This document shows, one piece after another, positions 51,402 through 61,191 of a stretch of 64,000 nt of DNA. Position numbers and translations under genes: made by a program. Source of the DNA: Paramoeba atlantica (lineage: Eukaryota > Discosea). The stretch's first letter is position 1. Every line of letters begins with the position of its first letter. Under the pieces are notes generated by a model that saw only the letters and a list, made by a program, of their open reading frames with translations, did not search any database and was not told where the DNA came from. The stretch covers positions 1 through 64,000 of the forward strand of contig CDRNVI010000010.1 in NCBI GenBank assembly GCA_977017575.1, in the 5' to 3' direction.

Positions 51402-52333
51402 TATAAACCCCCCACAGCGAATAAGTCACCCCCCTCTTTTTTTTGTACAACGAGGCTTTGGGGGTTGCAGCACCACTTTTTCGTTCAAAATTTTGAGATC
51501 TGCACGTTCCCGCTGTTTTTAGACCTCTTCACAGATAACAAATTAAAACTCATTTTTTTAATGACGTTTTCACATAGTCATGCCAATATTACCCGAAAAA
51601 TCTCATGTTCCTCGACCAGGGGGGGAGAAGGGGGTCAACATGAAAATGGTGTCACAGATCTTCGCTAGGGGAACGAGATCTCTCGATTGCAACAAAAATG
51701 ATCAAAAACAGATAACAAACATTCAATTTGTCACGTGGTGGAATATTTGTCTTTGATTGGTTCTTTCTTGAAACGGTGATAAATCAATTTTTTTAAGATG
51801 TCCCCTTTACTTTTTGCTTGAAGGGGCCTAAGGGGGTTAAGATATCATTTTCTCGTTCAAAATTCTGAGATCTACACGTTCCCACAATTTTTAGATCATT
51901 TTAGAAACTGAAAAAGAAAATTGGTTTTAGGTTCTATTTTTTTGCATCATCATACCACACTAATTTAAGAAAACAAACACTCCGCGGCCAGGGGGCACAA
52001 GTGGGTCAATATTAAAACATAGCGGCAAAGATCTTTGCTAGGAGAACGAGATCTCTCGTTCGCAACAAAAATCAGCAAAAACGGACAAAAATAATTGAAT
52101 TTCTCATGGGAGGAGAAGATTTATTTTGTTAAAGTGTGAGAAATTGGTCTCTTGAAAAATGTGAAGAAAGTGATAATCCATCTATCGGATGCACGCATTT
52201 GAGAGCCTTGGTTCCATGCTATAACGCACAAAGTCTTTGTGTTGGGAACAGCAAAATGCAACAAAAATGAGCTCAAACGGACACTTGGCTGAAAAGTTAG
52301 AGGGGGGTGACTTTTCGCTGTGGGGGGTTTATA
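51402..52333. mobile_element. non-autonomous DNA transposon (MITE-like) 1
   Basis: 932 bp bounded by ~35-bp terminal inverted repeats: left 51402-51437 begins TATAAACCCCCCACAGCGAA; right 52299-52333 is its reverse complement with a single 1-nt indel. It has no transposase ORF. The interior holds two diverged direct copies of a ~270-bp segment (51470-51740 and 51843-52106), each with TTCTCGTTCAAAATT-like, GAGATCT(G/A)CACGTTCCC and GAACGAGATCTCTCG words. Flanks are TA-rich, so a TA target duplication is possible but cannot be read unambiguously. A half copy lies at 35511-35746. Confidence 0.85.
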
Positions 52334-52356
52334 TATCATACAGGTATATAGTATAC

Positions 52357-53093
52357 AGGGGTGTAAATTTGGATGTGGGGGGGTCTAAAATTTATAAAAA
52401 TTGGCCAATTTCGGAAAATAATAGCGCATTCGAGAGCTCTCGAACAGGGCTCATGAACGTAACATGACCGAACTAGGCACAAGGGGGTATTACCCCCTAG
52501 ACAAAGAACCCCCAAATGCTATTTGCAACTTTCTAAAGCAATAGCAAATATCAAAAAAAAAATTATTAATTGCCATTATCATCGTTTTATCTCAATTACA
52601 ATACGGCATCGCTTTCGAAAGCTCTGCATGGCATTTTCAGGGGCCTTGAAACGCTGCTTCGATCGCAATGATCAAATCTGCGCGATTCCGAGGGGCTCAA
52701 CCATTTTTGAAGTCGCCCACTATGGAAAATAAATTTTTAGAGCGAAAAAGATTGTGTTGTTTCGTAATCGGCAACAAGAACCATGCACCAGCTTGCTTTT
52801 ACGTGCCCAGGCGAAGAATAAGCCCTTTCGTAGTCTTTGTATTCGGGCGATCGCCCACAACCCCGTCTTTGTTGCATGAATCAGGGGAGAAATCAGAAAA
52901 CCTGTGAAAAATGCAAGATTTTGTCTCCCAAAAAAATGAGTTTTTTATGTGCACTTGAAAATCTAATTAACGCAGATGCCGTACATGCACGTTCATGAGC
53001 CCTGTTCGAGGGCTCTCGAATGCGCTATTATTTTCCAAAATTGGCCAAGTTTTACAAATTTTAGACCCCCCCCACATCCAAATTTACACCCCT
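52357..53093. mobile_element. non-autonomous DNA transposon (MITE-like) 2
   Basis: 737 bp with ~105-bp terminal inverted repeats: left 52357-52460 begins AGGGGTGTAAATTTGGATGT; right 52989-53093 ends ACATCCAAATTTACACCCCT. The repeats differ by a few substitutions and the length of a G-run, so the insertion is not very recent. Within the left arm CGAGAGCTCTCG is a further palindrome. The interior (52461-52988) has no plausible transposase and includes GGGGGTATTACCCCC. No target-site duplication was found. The termini differ from element 1 beyond G-richness, so this is a separate family. Confidence 0.85.
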
Positions 53094-53392
53094 TTATGAT
53101 ATATTATATATATGATATATTATATGTATATATTATATACATCTGAGCATTGCCCCTCTGTACAGCCCCCTCCCCCCATGAAAACCATTTTCATCAATTT
53201 TACAACGTTTGGTTGAATAATCAGAGCGATACGCGTGTAACACAAAAAAAGGACCTTATAAGTGTTCGTCATACCTTTCGCACTCGAATTTGCTCCAAAA
53301 AACGTGACAGGAGTTTTCTAAAAGACACGGTATGCGTCGGTACTGTAGAAAAATTCTGTATTCATTAGGTTTTGAGTGTTTATTTCCCACAC
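53094..53392. other. AT-rich flank, no gene seen
   Basis: Begins with TATGATATATTATATATATG-type simple sequence (53096-53142), then plain sequence up to the lipase stop codon. Confidence 0.5.
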
Positions 53393-55600
53393 TCATGTCT
53401 CACAAAGATGCATATTCTGAAACACGTATCGCGAGAGTGCTCTAATAAGGGGGTATGGCAAGTGATCTCTTATCATTTCAGTAGTAACAAGTATCTGGTT
53501 GTACTCCTCAGTACTTACCCTTCTTGCAGTGTAGAGAGTGTCGTATGAAAGTGGAGAAGAATTCACCATTAAGAAACTTCCCCAGTTTGCACGTTCCCAT
53601 TCTCGTTCTTGAATGCCAAATGATTTGAAGCGATCGCTTTTTTCCGCAATCTTGTCAAGCTGGAGCATATTATCGGGAGGACACATTGGAAGATTTTCAC
53701 CAGGAACCATATTTATAAGAGACTTCGCAAGAGCTTGAGATTCTGCCGAGGCATGTGTACTCACGCCCAGATCATCCCCAAATGACTCTTCTGTGGCATT
53801 ATACAAAAAGTTCGACTTGTGAGCTCTACAACACGTCAAGAGAATTTGATACTTTACGCATGCAGCGTGAGAGATAGCAACAATGAGTTGCCTTTGTAAT
53901 CTATTCACAGTCGACTGACTTAGGCGAGGGACAATATCTTTACCGAAAGAGACGGCCTTGACGTATGAACTCGCGTGTCTTGCGAGCACTGGACTTAAGA
54001 GACCGCCAGGGGGAGCAAAGGCAAGTGCAGTGACACGAGACCCTAGTAATGGATATCGCTGTCGTAATACAGTTGCAATAAGAGTAGCCACTCCGGCACC
54101 CAGTGAATGACCCAATACCACAATTTTGTATCCGCAATATGGAAATTCACTCATTATTTGGTGAAGTACCCCGGCATCCTCCAATACCTGTATCACATTA
54201 TTTGCCGCTTTCAACATTCCGGAATGAGCATACGTATCAATAGTAGGCCAATGCTTTTCAATTTTCTCTTTTTTAAACTCAGGAATTTCAATAGGCTGTG
54301 ATACACCATTAATGGGACACTCCGCGGGCTGACAATAAACATCTGTGATACAATCCGCCAGGCTTGTCGTGCCTCGTATGGCAATAATAATCTCCTTTCG
54401 ACTCTTAAGCGTGGCGACATAAAAAGAAGGCAAGCATATGCGATTCCCAAACCAGCAGTACAGCACTTCACTGGGAGACAGACCTGTGCAGGCAAGCATG
54501 GCGTTGATATCCATGGGGGAAACGGGTGACCTTGAGCGCACGCTTCCTGACAAGCAGGAAAATTTGGAATACACGAACTGTCGAAAAAGCGTCAAGGGAG
54601 CAAAAAAACCGTCCCTCCACCAATATAAAATCGAACCGTAGGCTCCAAGAAAGTATTTCACATATTCGTGCATGTCCCGTGCGTGCTGCATCAAAGGGTT
54701 GATCTCTTCGTGCGACGGAGTTGTGGAGCCAAGTAAACCTTGCCGCCGTTGTAGTGCGTTGAGCAGAACGAGCCCTGCGGCAACATCCGAGGGAGAGACG
54801 TCCACGTCACGAAAAACCTCCAGTACGGCACTCGAGGCGTGATGGAGTGCGTCCACGTCCTCATCGAATCGTATCGACGATGTCGCTTCCTGGGAAAGCG
54901 CATCATACCATAGCCAATGTAAAAATCGGACGCTGGGATGCCTCAACTTGGATGGCTGCATTTCTGTGGGAGCCACTTGAATCAAACTCATGGAGGACTT
55001 CCCGTGCCCGTAGAAGTTGACCCAAAGCAACATGTAGAATGCGGGAACGATAGAAAAGATTCCATTGCCAATAAGACAAAGTGTCATGAGGCGAGAGCAC
55101 GAGCTATCATAGGTGGTTGTGTTCAAAGGTGAGAAGGACCATGACTGCAATACGCCGTACCACCCAAGTATGCCGCTCAACACGATCAGGGGAAGAAGGA
55201 GATTCAGAAAGACCGGTACGAGGCGGCGTTTGGAGGGCTCGAAAGGAAGTCCACGCGAACTAAAAAATGTGAGCCCTATAAAGCATAAGAACTGTCCAGC
55301 GATAAGAATACCACTGCATAAAAAATATGTCTTGATAGAATTGTCTAAAATGATACTGAGAGGCCGATGCTCACTAGTATTCTCTGACTCTAGTGACGGA
55401 GAGAACGGAATTGAATTCCTCTCACGCGTATCAAAAAGTTGAGTTTGACCGAAATCCGACTGTAATTTTACATACGACATAAAGAAGTTGAGAAAGAGAC
55501 ATAACCACACGAAGGAAAGTAAACCCATGAGTGCTCCGGGAAGGACGAAATCATCACACGAGATATTCCACCGTCGATGAAGCCAACGTAGTCTAGGCAT
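53393..55600 (-). CDS. sn1-specific diacylglycerol lipase (DAGL)
   Basis: 735 aa; multi-pass membrane serine hydrolase that cuts diacylglycerol to 2-monoacylglycerol. The N-terminus HRRWNISCDDFVLPG matches DAGL (RRRWSVGSDDLVLPA), followed by four membrane helices (about 17-45, 92-113, 127-150 and 172-196). FRDVDVSPSDVAAGLVLLNA matches the family's FRDLDIVPSDIIAGLVLL. The lipase-3 core has IIAIRGTTSLADCITDVY, nucleophile Ser in LGHSLGAGVA (near 498), the probable catalytic Asp in FGKDIVPRLS and the probable His in IRDHLPYPLI (near 711). Length corresponds to the core of animal DAGL without its long C-terminal tail. All triad candidates are present, so it should be active. Its upstream neighbour in the transcription unit is SMC4; no functional link is evident. 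Confidence 0.92.
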   Translation of the reverse strand: MPRLRWLHRRWNISCDDFVLPGALMGLLSFVWLCLFLNFFMSYVKLQSDFGQTQLFDTRERNSIPFSPSLESENTSEHRPLSIILDNSIKTYFLCSGILIAGQFLCFIGLTFFSSRGLPFEPSKRRLVPVFLNLLLPLIVLSGILGWYGVLQSWSFSPLNTTTYDSSCSRLMTLCLIGNGIFSIVPAFYMLLWVNFYGHGKSSMSLIQVAPTEMQPSKLRHPSVRFLHWLWYDALSQEATSSIRFDEDVDALHHASSAVLEVFRDVDVSPSDVAAGLVLLNALQRRQGLLGSTTPSHEEINPLMQHARDMHEYVKYFLGAYGSILYWWRDGFFAPLTLFRQFVYSKFSCLSGSVRSRSPVSPMDINAMLACTGLSPSEVLYCWFGNRICLPSFYVATLKSRKEIIIAIRGTTSLADCITDVYCQPAECPINGVSQPIEIPEFKKEKIEKHWPTIDTYAHSGMLKAANNVIQVLEDAGVLHQIMSEFPYCGYKIVVLGHSLGAGVATLIATVLRQRYPLLGSRVTALAFAPPGGLLSPVLARHASSYVKAVSFGKDIVPRLSQSTVNRLQRQLIVAISHAACVKYQILLTCCRAHKSNFLYNATEESFGDDLGVSTHASAESQALAKSLINMVPGENLPMCPPDNMLQLDKIAEKSDRFKSFGIQEREWERANWGSFLMVNSSPLSYDTLYTARRVSTEEYNQILVTTEMIRDHLPYPLIRALSRYVFQNMHLCET

Positions 55601-56001
55601 CGTAAATCCGTGTTAAAAGGTTGTGAAGAACTCAGCAGCGTCGAAATATACGATTCTTTTTGTGCTCAAACAATGATTCTGTTACTTGAAGATTCATACC
55701 TAAAAATGTTTAATTAATTCTTGCACTTCTTTCTTTCGCTATGCAAACGTGCCTAGCTTTGCCCCAAATAGAGTGAACAAAGTGAGAATAGCGTTCGACG
55801 TTTTAGTAGATTTAATACCTCATTGATTATCTAGAATATACAGACTGTACTAGAGCGAATGAAACGTATTGTGCGTATTGTACACCAGAACGCATACGAT
55901 AAACTTTGTAGAATAAGTCTACAATATACAGGTAGAAAAATTTTAATCCAAGAAAAAGTAACTGCCAACCATCACACTGACTTTGGGAATCTAGAGCAAT
56001 C
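55601..56001. other. spacer, no gene seen
   Basis: 401 bp, AT-rich, with short words such as TCTACAATATACAGG recurring loosely. Nothing recognised beyond ordinary intergenic sequence. Confidence 0.5.
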
Positions 56002-59000
56002 TTAACTAGAAATTTTCCTGCGTTTGATTGCTTCTTGCGATTCACTAGAGTCTGTGCTTTTCCCAGCCAGCATCACCCTGTTCTCAAGCTGTGCGCGCAC
56101 ATGAGATGGGTTCAGTGCAATACTAGTGGTGCAGTCACGCACCTTGCAGACTCCAAGAAGCTGATGTGCAAGTTCAAACATTGCGTTTCGCAAAGACACA
56201 ATAATAAACTGCGCACAAATGGCCTGATTGAGAACGTACCGAGCCACAATTGCAACGTTACGAAAATCTAAAGCGGCGTCAATTTCGTCCATGATGTACA
56301 GCGGAGTAGGTTTGAAATGGTGGAGTGCAAATACAAAGCTTAAGGATGCCAATGTTTTTTCTCCGCCTGATAGTTGTCCTATTTGTTTCCAAGATTTTCT
56401 AGCAGGCCGCACTGTAAAGTTTATACCATCAAAAGGATCGTGCATATCGACAAGTTCCAAGTCAGCGTCCCCGCCCTGGGTTAACATTTGATACAGAGAT
56501 CTCAGACGACTTCGTATGTCCTCGAAGGCAACGAAAAATTCCTTTTTCCTCCGATCTTGAAGCTCACAGACGCTCTTCTCTGCTTCGACAGTCTTGTTAT
56601 GTATTTCTTCGTATTCTGCCTTGGATGAGCGCCACTGGGTGTCTTTTTCCTTCCATCTTGCAACACTTTGCAAGTCAATGGTGTCTCTCACGCGATCTAT
56701 CTCCATCTTCAGTTGCTCGGCCAAATATTTTTGATGTTTAAAGTCTTGCCGTGCCAATTCCTCAGAGGACAAACATGTGCTAAACCGTTTCGTATCTGCA
56801 TTCGCTAGTTCTTCTACCTTTTCGGAATGGGCTTTACTTCCCTCCGATGTTTCATCAAGCACAACAACTTCATCGCCAAACTCACTGTAGTTCTCAAATA
56901 TTTTTTCCTCACATGTTTTAATAGCTTGCTCGTATTTTTCTAATCCTTTTCGACGCTCTTCAATAGCGTCTTGTAGAGATTTAATCTTTTCTTGTACATC
57001 TTGCTCTTCGTTTTCTAAACGTTTCACCTCTGTAATCGCATTTCGCAGTGTATCGTCGCCACGTCGCTTGACCTCAAAAGAGTCCTCTATTTCGTGTTCT
57101 TTGTCGTTCAAGTTGGATTTAATCTTGTTTAACGTTTTTTGCAGAGCATTGAGCTTCTCAGTCTCAGAGCGTGTAGTAACACCTCTTTGATTTTCTAGTG
57201 ACGCTTCAAGATCGTGCTTTTCCCGAAGCTTAGTATTTTTCATACTAGTCAGCTTTGCCTCATTTTTCTTTGCCTCCATGAGTTTTGTCTCTTGTTCTGT
57301 AACAGTTTTTTTATCCTGCTGGATTTGCTCTTGAATGCGCCTGTATTCAGGGCCACCGATATCTTCCAATGCTTTATCAAGAATTTCAAGTTCCCTTTTA
57401 TATTTTTCACAATCTTGATCTATTTTAAGCCTACGACTAACTAGCGATTCTTTTTCTCCGATTAGTCTTTTGTGCTCAGTAGATTCTACAGCTCTCTTTG
57501 ATTTCTCATAGTTTGCCAGCGCGCTACTGCAAAGCTTTTCGGCTCGGGAGAGATTAAGTGTTTCAGTGCGATGACGCATAGTGGTCTCTTGTAATTGTCT
57601 CCGCAATTCCTCATAAGAGCGAGCACTCCGCTCTTCACTTCCACGAAGATTGGTTAACATTTCCCTTAGCTTCAAGACTTCTGAGTGAGCGTTCTGTAGT
57701 TGAGTTTGAAGATTTTGCAACTCTTGTCGTACATTCTGATTCTTTCTGGTTGGCACGGAGCTTGCGTTCAATCCTGCCCCTTGAGGTCTCGCTTGACCCC
57801 CGCCTGTAACTTGTCCTACAGGATCCACTACTTCACCTGCAAGTGTCACAACTCGGCTACGCGTCTTACCTCCCAAACCAATGGAGCGGGCCACATGCAA
57901 AGTTGTGGTCACTAATGTGTCACGCACTGCAAAATAAAAAGCTGGAAGAAAACGAACATCGACGGGTTTGATTAGATCAAACAGGCGCGTTGATTGTGAG
58001 GGAGGCGCAAAAGGTTGCGCTAATCTCGTGCTGTGCTCTTTCTTTTGATGTGCAAGTACTATGAAGCTGGCGCGACCAATGTCGTTTTTGCGAAGATGTT
58101 GTATGGCCTGTTGAGCAACATTTTCATCCTCAACTACATGATACGTCCAGTAGGCGCCAGCCGCAACACCAGCCGCAATGTCGTATCGATCGTCGATGGA
58201 ACCCAATCTACGAAGTGGACCATAGTAACCATCAATTCCCTGCTCTTCAAGAAATTTCGTAATTTTGTCGTCTCCTTGAGAGGCTATAAAGTCTTGCTTA
58301 ATAGCATCAATTTGAGCAACTAGATCTGCTTTTCGCTGCTGTGCGACATCCAAATCTTTCTCTAGCTTCGCCGCCGAGTGCATTGATCTAAGACGCTTCT
58401 GTTCCTCAATTTGCTTTTCAATAGTACATATAGATTGATGAGCAGTTTCTATTTGTTGTCGCATTTCCTCCATCTTCGAATTTTCAGATTTGCATTCGCG
58501 ATGTTTAATTTCAACATTTTCTTGACTCACTCGTAGAGTATCCTCAATGGTATTCAGGGAATTCGTAATTTTGTTGTGCTCCGCGGTCCAGGGGGCAAGC
58601 TGTTTCATTTGTTCTTCCTTTTTCCGACGAATGGGCCTCATTTTCTCCTGCAGGCTGCTTGTCATTTGATCAAATTGGGGGTCCAAACGATCTCGACGTT
58701 CTGAAGCTTCTTCCATGTTTCTCAGAGCAATCTTTTTGTCCCTTTCAATGTCATCTAACTGAAGAGATATGCGTGACATTTCATCATTCAATTTCTTAAT
58801 CTTATCATACTGTCGCTTCTCCTCCTTCTCAGAGTGCTCCAGTTGCATTTTAATGTCTTGAGCTTCCCGCTCATTCGAATCTTTTTGGGCTTGCAAATCT
58901 TGTTGTTCCTTTTGATATTGTCGAATCTGTTTGTTAAGTTTGTTTAAGTTTTCAGTTTCGGCGTCAACCGTATCTTCGAGATTCTTTACCTTACGTTGAA

Positions 59001-59796
59001 CTTCAGAAAGACGATTACCAAGAGCTTTTTCTTCGGCACGTTGAGGAGCAAGCTCTTCTTCTCCGGCAAGAATTTTCAATTGACACATTGTAGAAACGAT
59101 TTTTTGCATCTGGTTGTCTTTGCGAACGTAGGAAACAGCGGCGTTTTTACAGTTTTCCAGGATCTCTTTTTCTTTCCCCAACTTATGAGACTTTTCCAAG
59201 GAGGTAATTCGGTCCTCTTGAAGAACTTCGGCGACCCCGGAGGCCTCACGAATTCCAGGAATGTATTTGTTTGTTCCAATTAAGTCCTCCAAATATTCAA
59301 GAAATCCCTCTTCCCCTTCTTTCTCACATTTTGGGCGCATCAGGGCTATTTGCTCCACCTCACCTTGCAAAATAAGAAAACGGTTGTGGTCCAAATCAAT
59401 ACCTTTCTCCTTTAAGAAAGTGACAACACTTGCCTGGGACTGTCTCTTTCCATTAATAAAGTATTGAGAACTTCCTGTGTGTTTCGCAACCTCGCGAGTA
59501 AGACGTATCACTTCGTCAGAATAGCGAAATAGAACAGTGACTGATGCACTTGTACAATCCGGGTGGGCTGCAGACGAATGAATAAGTTCTCCAAGCTTTT
59601 CCAGTCTAATTTTATTTGCTCGTTTACCAAAAACAAAGAGAAGAGCGTCCAGTATATTTGATTTTCCACTACCGTTTGGACCAATAACTGCAGTAAATGT
59701 TTGGTGAAAAGGACCAATGCGATGTTTTCCAGCATACGATTTAAAATTTTCGACTTCAATGTACTCAATGGAAAGCGCAGGCGTGTTTTCCGACAT
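56002..59796 (-). CDS. SMC4: SMC4, condensin ATPase subunit
   Basis: 1264 aa, full-length SMC. The N-terminal head (1-190) has EVENFKSYAGKHRIGPFH and Walker A GPNGSGKSN near residue 35, then LRLEKLGELIHSS-like residues and ASVTVLF as in SMC4. Two long coiled coils (about 200-500 and 690-1060) flank a hinge (about 510-680: DGYYGPLRRLGSID, VTGGGQARPQGAG). The C-terminal head has GINFTVRPARKSWKQIGQLS, the signature LSGGEKTLASLSF near 1144 and Walker B PLYIMDEIDAALD near 1169. With SMC2 and non-SMC subunits it forms condensin, which compacts mitotic chromosomes. All ATPase motifs are intact. Intronless despite its length. Confidence 0.95.
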   Translation of the reverse strand: MSENTPALSIEYIEVENFKSYAGKHRIGPFHQTFTAVIGPNGSGKSNILDALLFVFGKRANKIRLEKLGELIHSSAAHPDCTSASVTVLFRYSDEVIRLTREVAKHTGSSQYFINGKRQSQASVVTFLKEKGIDLDHNRFLILQGEVEQIALMRPKCEKEGEEGFLEYLEDLIGTNKYIPGIREASGVAEVLQEDRITSLEKSHKLGKEKEILENCKNAAVSYVRKDNQMQKIVSTMCQLKILAGEEELAPQRAEEKALGNRLSEVQRKVKNLEDTVDAETENLNKLNKQIRQYQKEQQDLQAQKDSNEREAQDIKMQLEHSEKEEKRQYDKIKKLNDEMSRISLQLDDIERDKKIALRNMEEASERRDRLDPQFDQMTSSLQEKMRPIRRKKEEQMKQLAPWTAEHNKITNSLNTIEDTLRVSQENVEIKHRECKSENSKMEEMRQQIETAHQSICTIEKQIEEQKRLRSMHSAAKLEKDLDVAQQRKADLVAQIDAIKQDFIASQGDDKITKFLEEQGIDGYYGPLRRLGSIDDRYDIAAGVAAGAYWTYHVVEDENVAQQAIQHLRKNDIGRASFIVLAHQKKEHSTRLAQPFAPPSQSTRLFDLIKPVDVRFLPAFYFAVRDTLVTTTLHVARSIGLGGKTRSRVVTLAGEVVDPVGQVTGGGQARPQGAGLNASSVPTRKNQNVRQELQNLQTQLQNAHSEVLKLREMLTNLRGSEERSARSYEELRRQLQETTMRHRTETLNLSRAEKLCSSALANYEKSKRAVESTEHKRLIGEKESLVSRRLKIDQDCEKYKRELEILDKALEDIGGPEYRRIQEQIQQDKKTVTEQETKLMEAKKNEAKLTSMKNTKLREKHDLEASLENQRGVTTRSETEKLNALQKTLNKIKSNLNDKEHEIEDSFEVKRRGDDTLRNAITEVKRLENEEQDVQEKIKSLQDAIEERRKGLEKYEQAIKTCEEKIFENYSEFGDEVVVLDETSEGSKAHSEKVEELANADTKRFSTCLSSEELARQDFKHQKYLAEQLKMEIDRVRDTIDLQSVARWKEKDTQWRSSKAEYEEIHNKTVEAEKSVCELQDRRKKEFFVAFEDIRSRLRSLYQMLTQGGDADLELVDMHDPFDGINFTVRPARKSWKQIGQLSGGEKTLASLSFVFALHHFKPTPLYIMDEIDAALDFRNVAIVARYVLNQAICAQFIIVSLRNAMFELAHQLLGVCKVRDCTTSIALNPSHVRAQLENRVMLAGKSTDSSESQEAIKRRKISS

Positions 59797-60225
59797 TGTA
59801 AAAATAAATGATTAAAACAGAAATACGTTTTCGAAAAGGATATCAGCGTATTAGATACTGCAGTCAAGCACAGTAAAAACATAGTAGGCTACCAAACTGC
59901 ATGTAACTTTGATAAACTGTATCTAAATGGGCACCTAGCGGTTCACACTTCTCATTTCTACTACCATTTTTTTTTTCAAAACTTAACGTGCAACAGAAAC
60001 CAATAAAAAATTAGCTTATTTGTTTGATGCACCCGTAAAATATAATAGCCAGGCCATACCACAGTGAAATAGGGTAACTAGATAGTTCACATAAAAAAAC
60101 TGATTCTGAAAACCTTTACAGCTTTCGACTGTTGACAATGAACGGCAAGCGTTATCTACCAGCGTCAAGATGTTGTACACAAACAAAGTTCGCCTGATAT
60201 CAAATTTTCAAAAATGGCTGTGCGA
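59797..60225. other. spacer, no gene seen
   Basis: 429 bp. Contains the SMC4 acceptor candidate and a plus-strand T-run near 59968. No RNA gene or repeat recognised. Confidence 0.5.
59858..59859 (-). promoter_or_regulatory. candidate trans-splice acceptor for SMC4
   Basis: Minus strand GTTTTTACTGTGCTTGACTG then CAG; AG at 59858-59859, about 61 nt before the ATG. Confidence 0.3.
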
Positions 60226-60852
60226 TTAGCAACAAAAGCATTTCCTGCGTTTTACCTTTTTCGGAACCTGAGGAATCGAACTTTCCCGTGTGGAGTTTAA
60301 GTCAGCCGGTTTTTCACTTTGCACACTCTTCGAGTCTTCTACGACAGGCGATGCAGTACTGGAATCCGGAGCGTCTAAATCAGGGGCTGTATCCCGAGGT
60401 GCTGTAGATTGGGCCTTTATGTTACACAGCTTTCGAATCAATTCTTGATAGTCGACGCAAGATTCATCCTTACAGTCCTCTAAAAAGTCATTTATTTCTG
60501 TATCACTTAATGACTCACCCTTATTTTGCAATATGAAACGAAGCTCTTGTACGGTAATCTTTCCCGTCTTGGACGGATCAAATTTAAAAAAGCATTGTTC
60601 GAGCAATTGAGCATTAACCCTTGTGCCATCTAGCAAATGCGAAATACACTCAAACGCTTCCCACCGAAACTTACTGGAATTATCATTATTTAGAAAACCA
60701 CAAGTCTTCGCCACGTCAGAATAAGAAGGATTTAAACCCAAGGAGTAGAGAGCTGATAGTACGAAATTCATCGGCATGTACTGCTGTCCATCAGGCTCTA
60801 CAAATGAAAAGCGTTGGAATACTTCTCGAAGAGAATTTTCATCCAGCGGCAT
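60226..60852 (-). CDS. EF-hand protein with lipidation-type Cys tail
   Basis: 208 aa from the ATG giving MPLDENSLREVF; an in-frame TTG seven codons upstream is rejected. Calmodulin-like architecture with paired helices over residues 1-140. One loop is canonical, DPSKTGKITVQE (Ca ligands at 1, 3, 5 and 12); the first (EPDGQQYMP) and the last (CKDESCVDYQE) are degenerate, so probably one Ca2+ site is functional. A disordered, acidic linker (about 145-190) follows, then a basic tail ending KKVKRRKCFCC. The polybasic run plus terminal Cys cluster suggests S-acylation or prenylation (terminal -CC) and membrane anchoring. Target unknown. Confidence 0.8.
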   Translation of the reverse strand: MPLDENSLREVFQRFSFVEPDGQQYMPMNFVLSALYSLGLNPSYSDVAKTCGFLNNDNSSKFRWEAFECISHLLDGTRVNAQLLEQCFFKFDPSKTGKITVQELRFILQNKGESLSDTEINDFLEDCKDESCVDYQELIRKLCNIKAQSTAPRDTAPDLDAPDSSTASPVVEDSKSVQSEKPADLNSTRESSIPQVPKKVKRRKCFCC

Positions 60853-61191
60853 GCAGTAGTAACGGAAGATCAAAAAATGTCAGTCAATAAACATCAATTT
60901 GCTATGTAATTGCTGACCCCTTTACCATGCAGGTCGGTGAAAAATAAAATTATGGTTTTGAATATTCTTCTCGTACGTGCTAATCGGCAAATAATATTGA
61001 AGTAAACAAAAACTGCGCAAGAAATACGGAATATACAGATACTAATACATACATGTATTAGTATGTAATACAGTGTAAAGAACACAGTGAAACCTAGCTA
61101 GAACCTAGGGATGCGTAAAAAAGTTGATACAACCACCAGTTATGAGGTTTAAAGCATGAAATGCGCCAGACTTTGCATGTGTCAAATCTAT
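60853..61191. other. spacer with perfect palindrome
   Basis: 339 bp, no gene. TACTAATACAT-AC-ATGTATTAGTA (61040-61063) is a perfect hairpin with 11-bp arms and a 2-nt spacer, within ATACATACATG-rich DNA. Confidence 0.55.
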
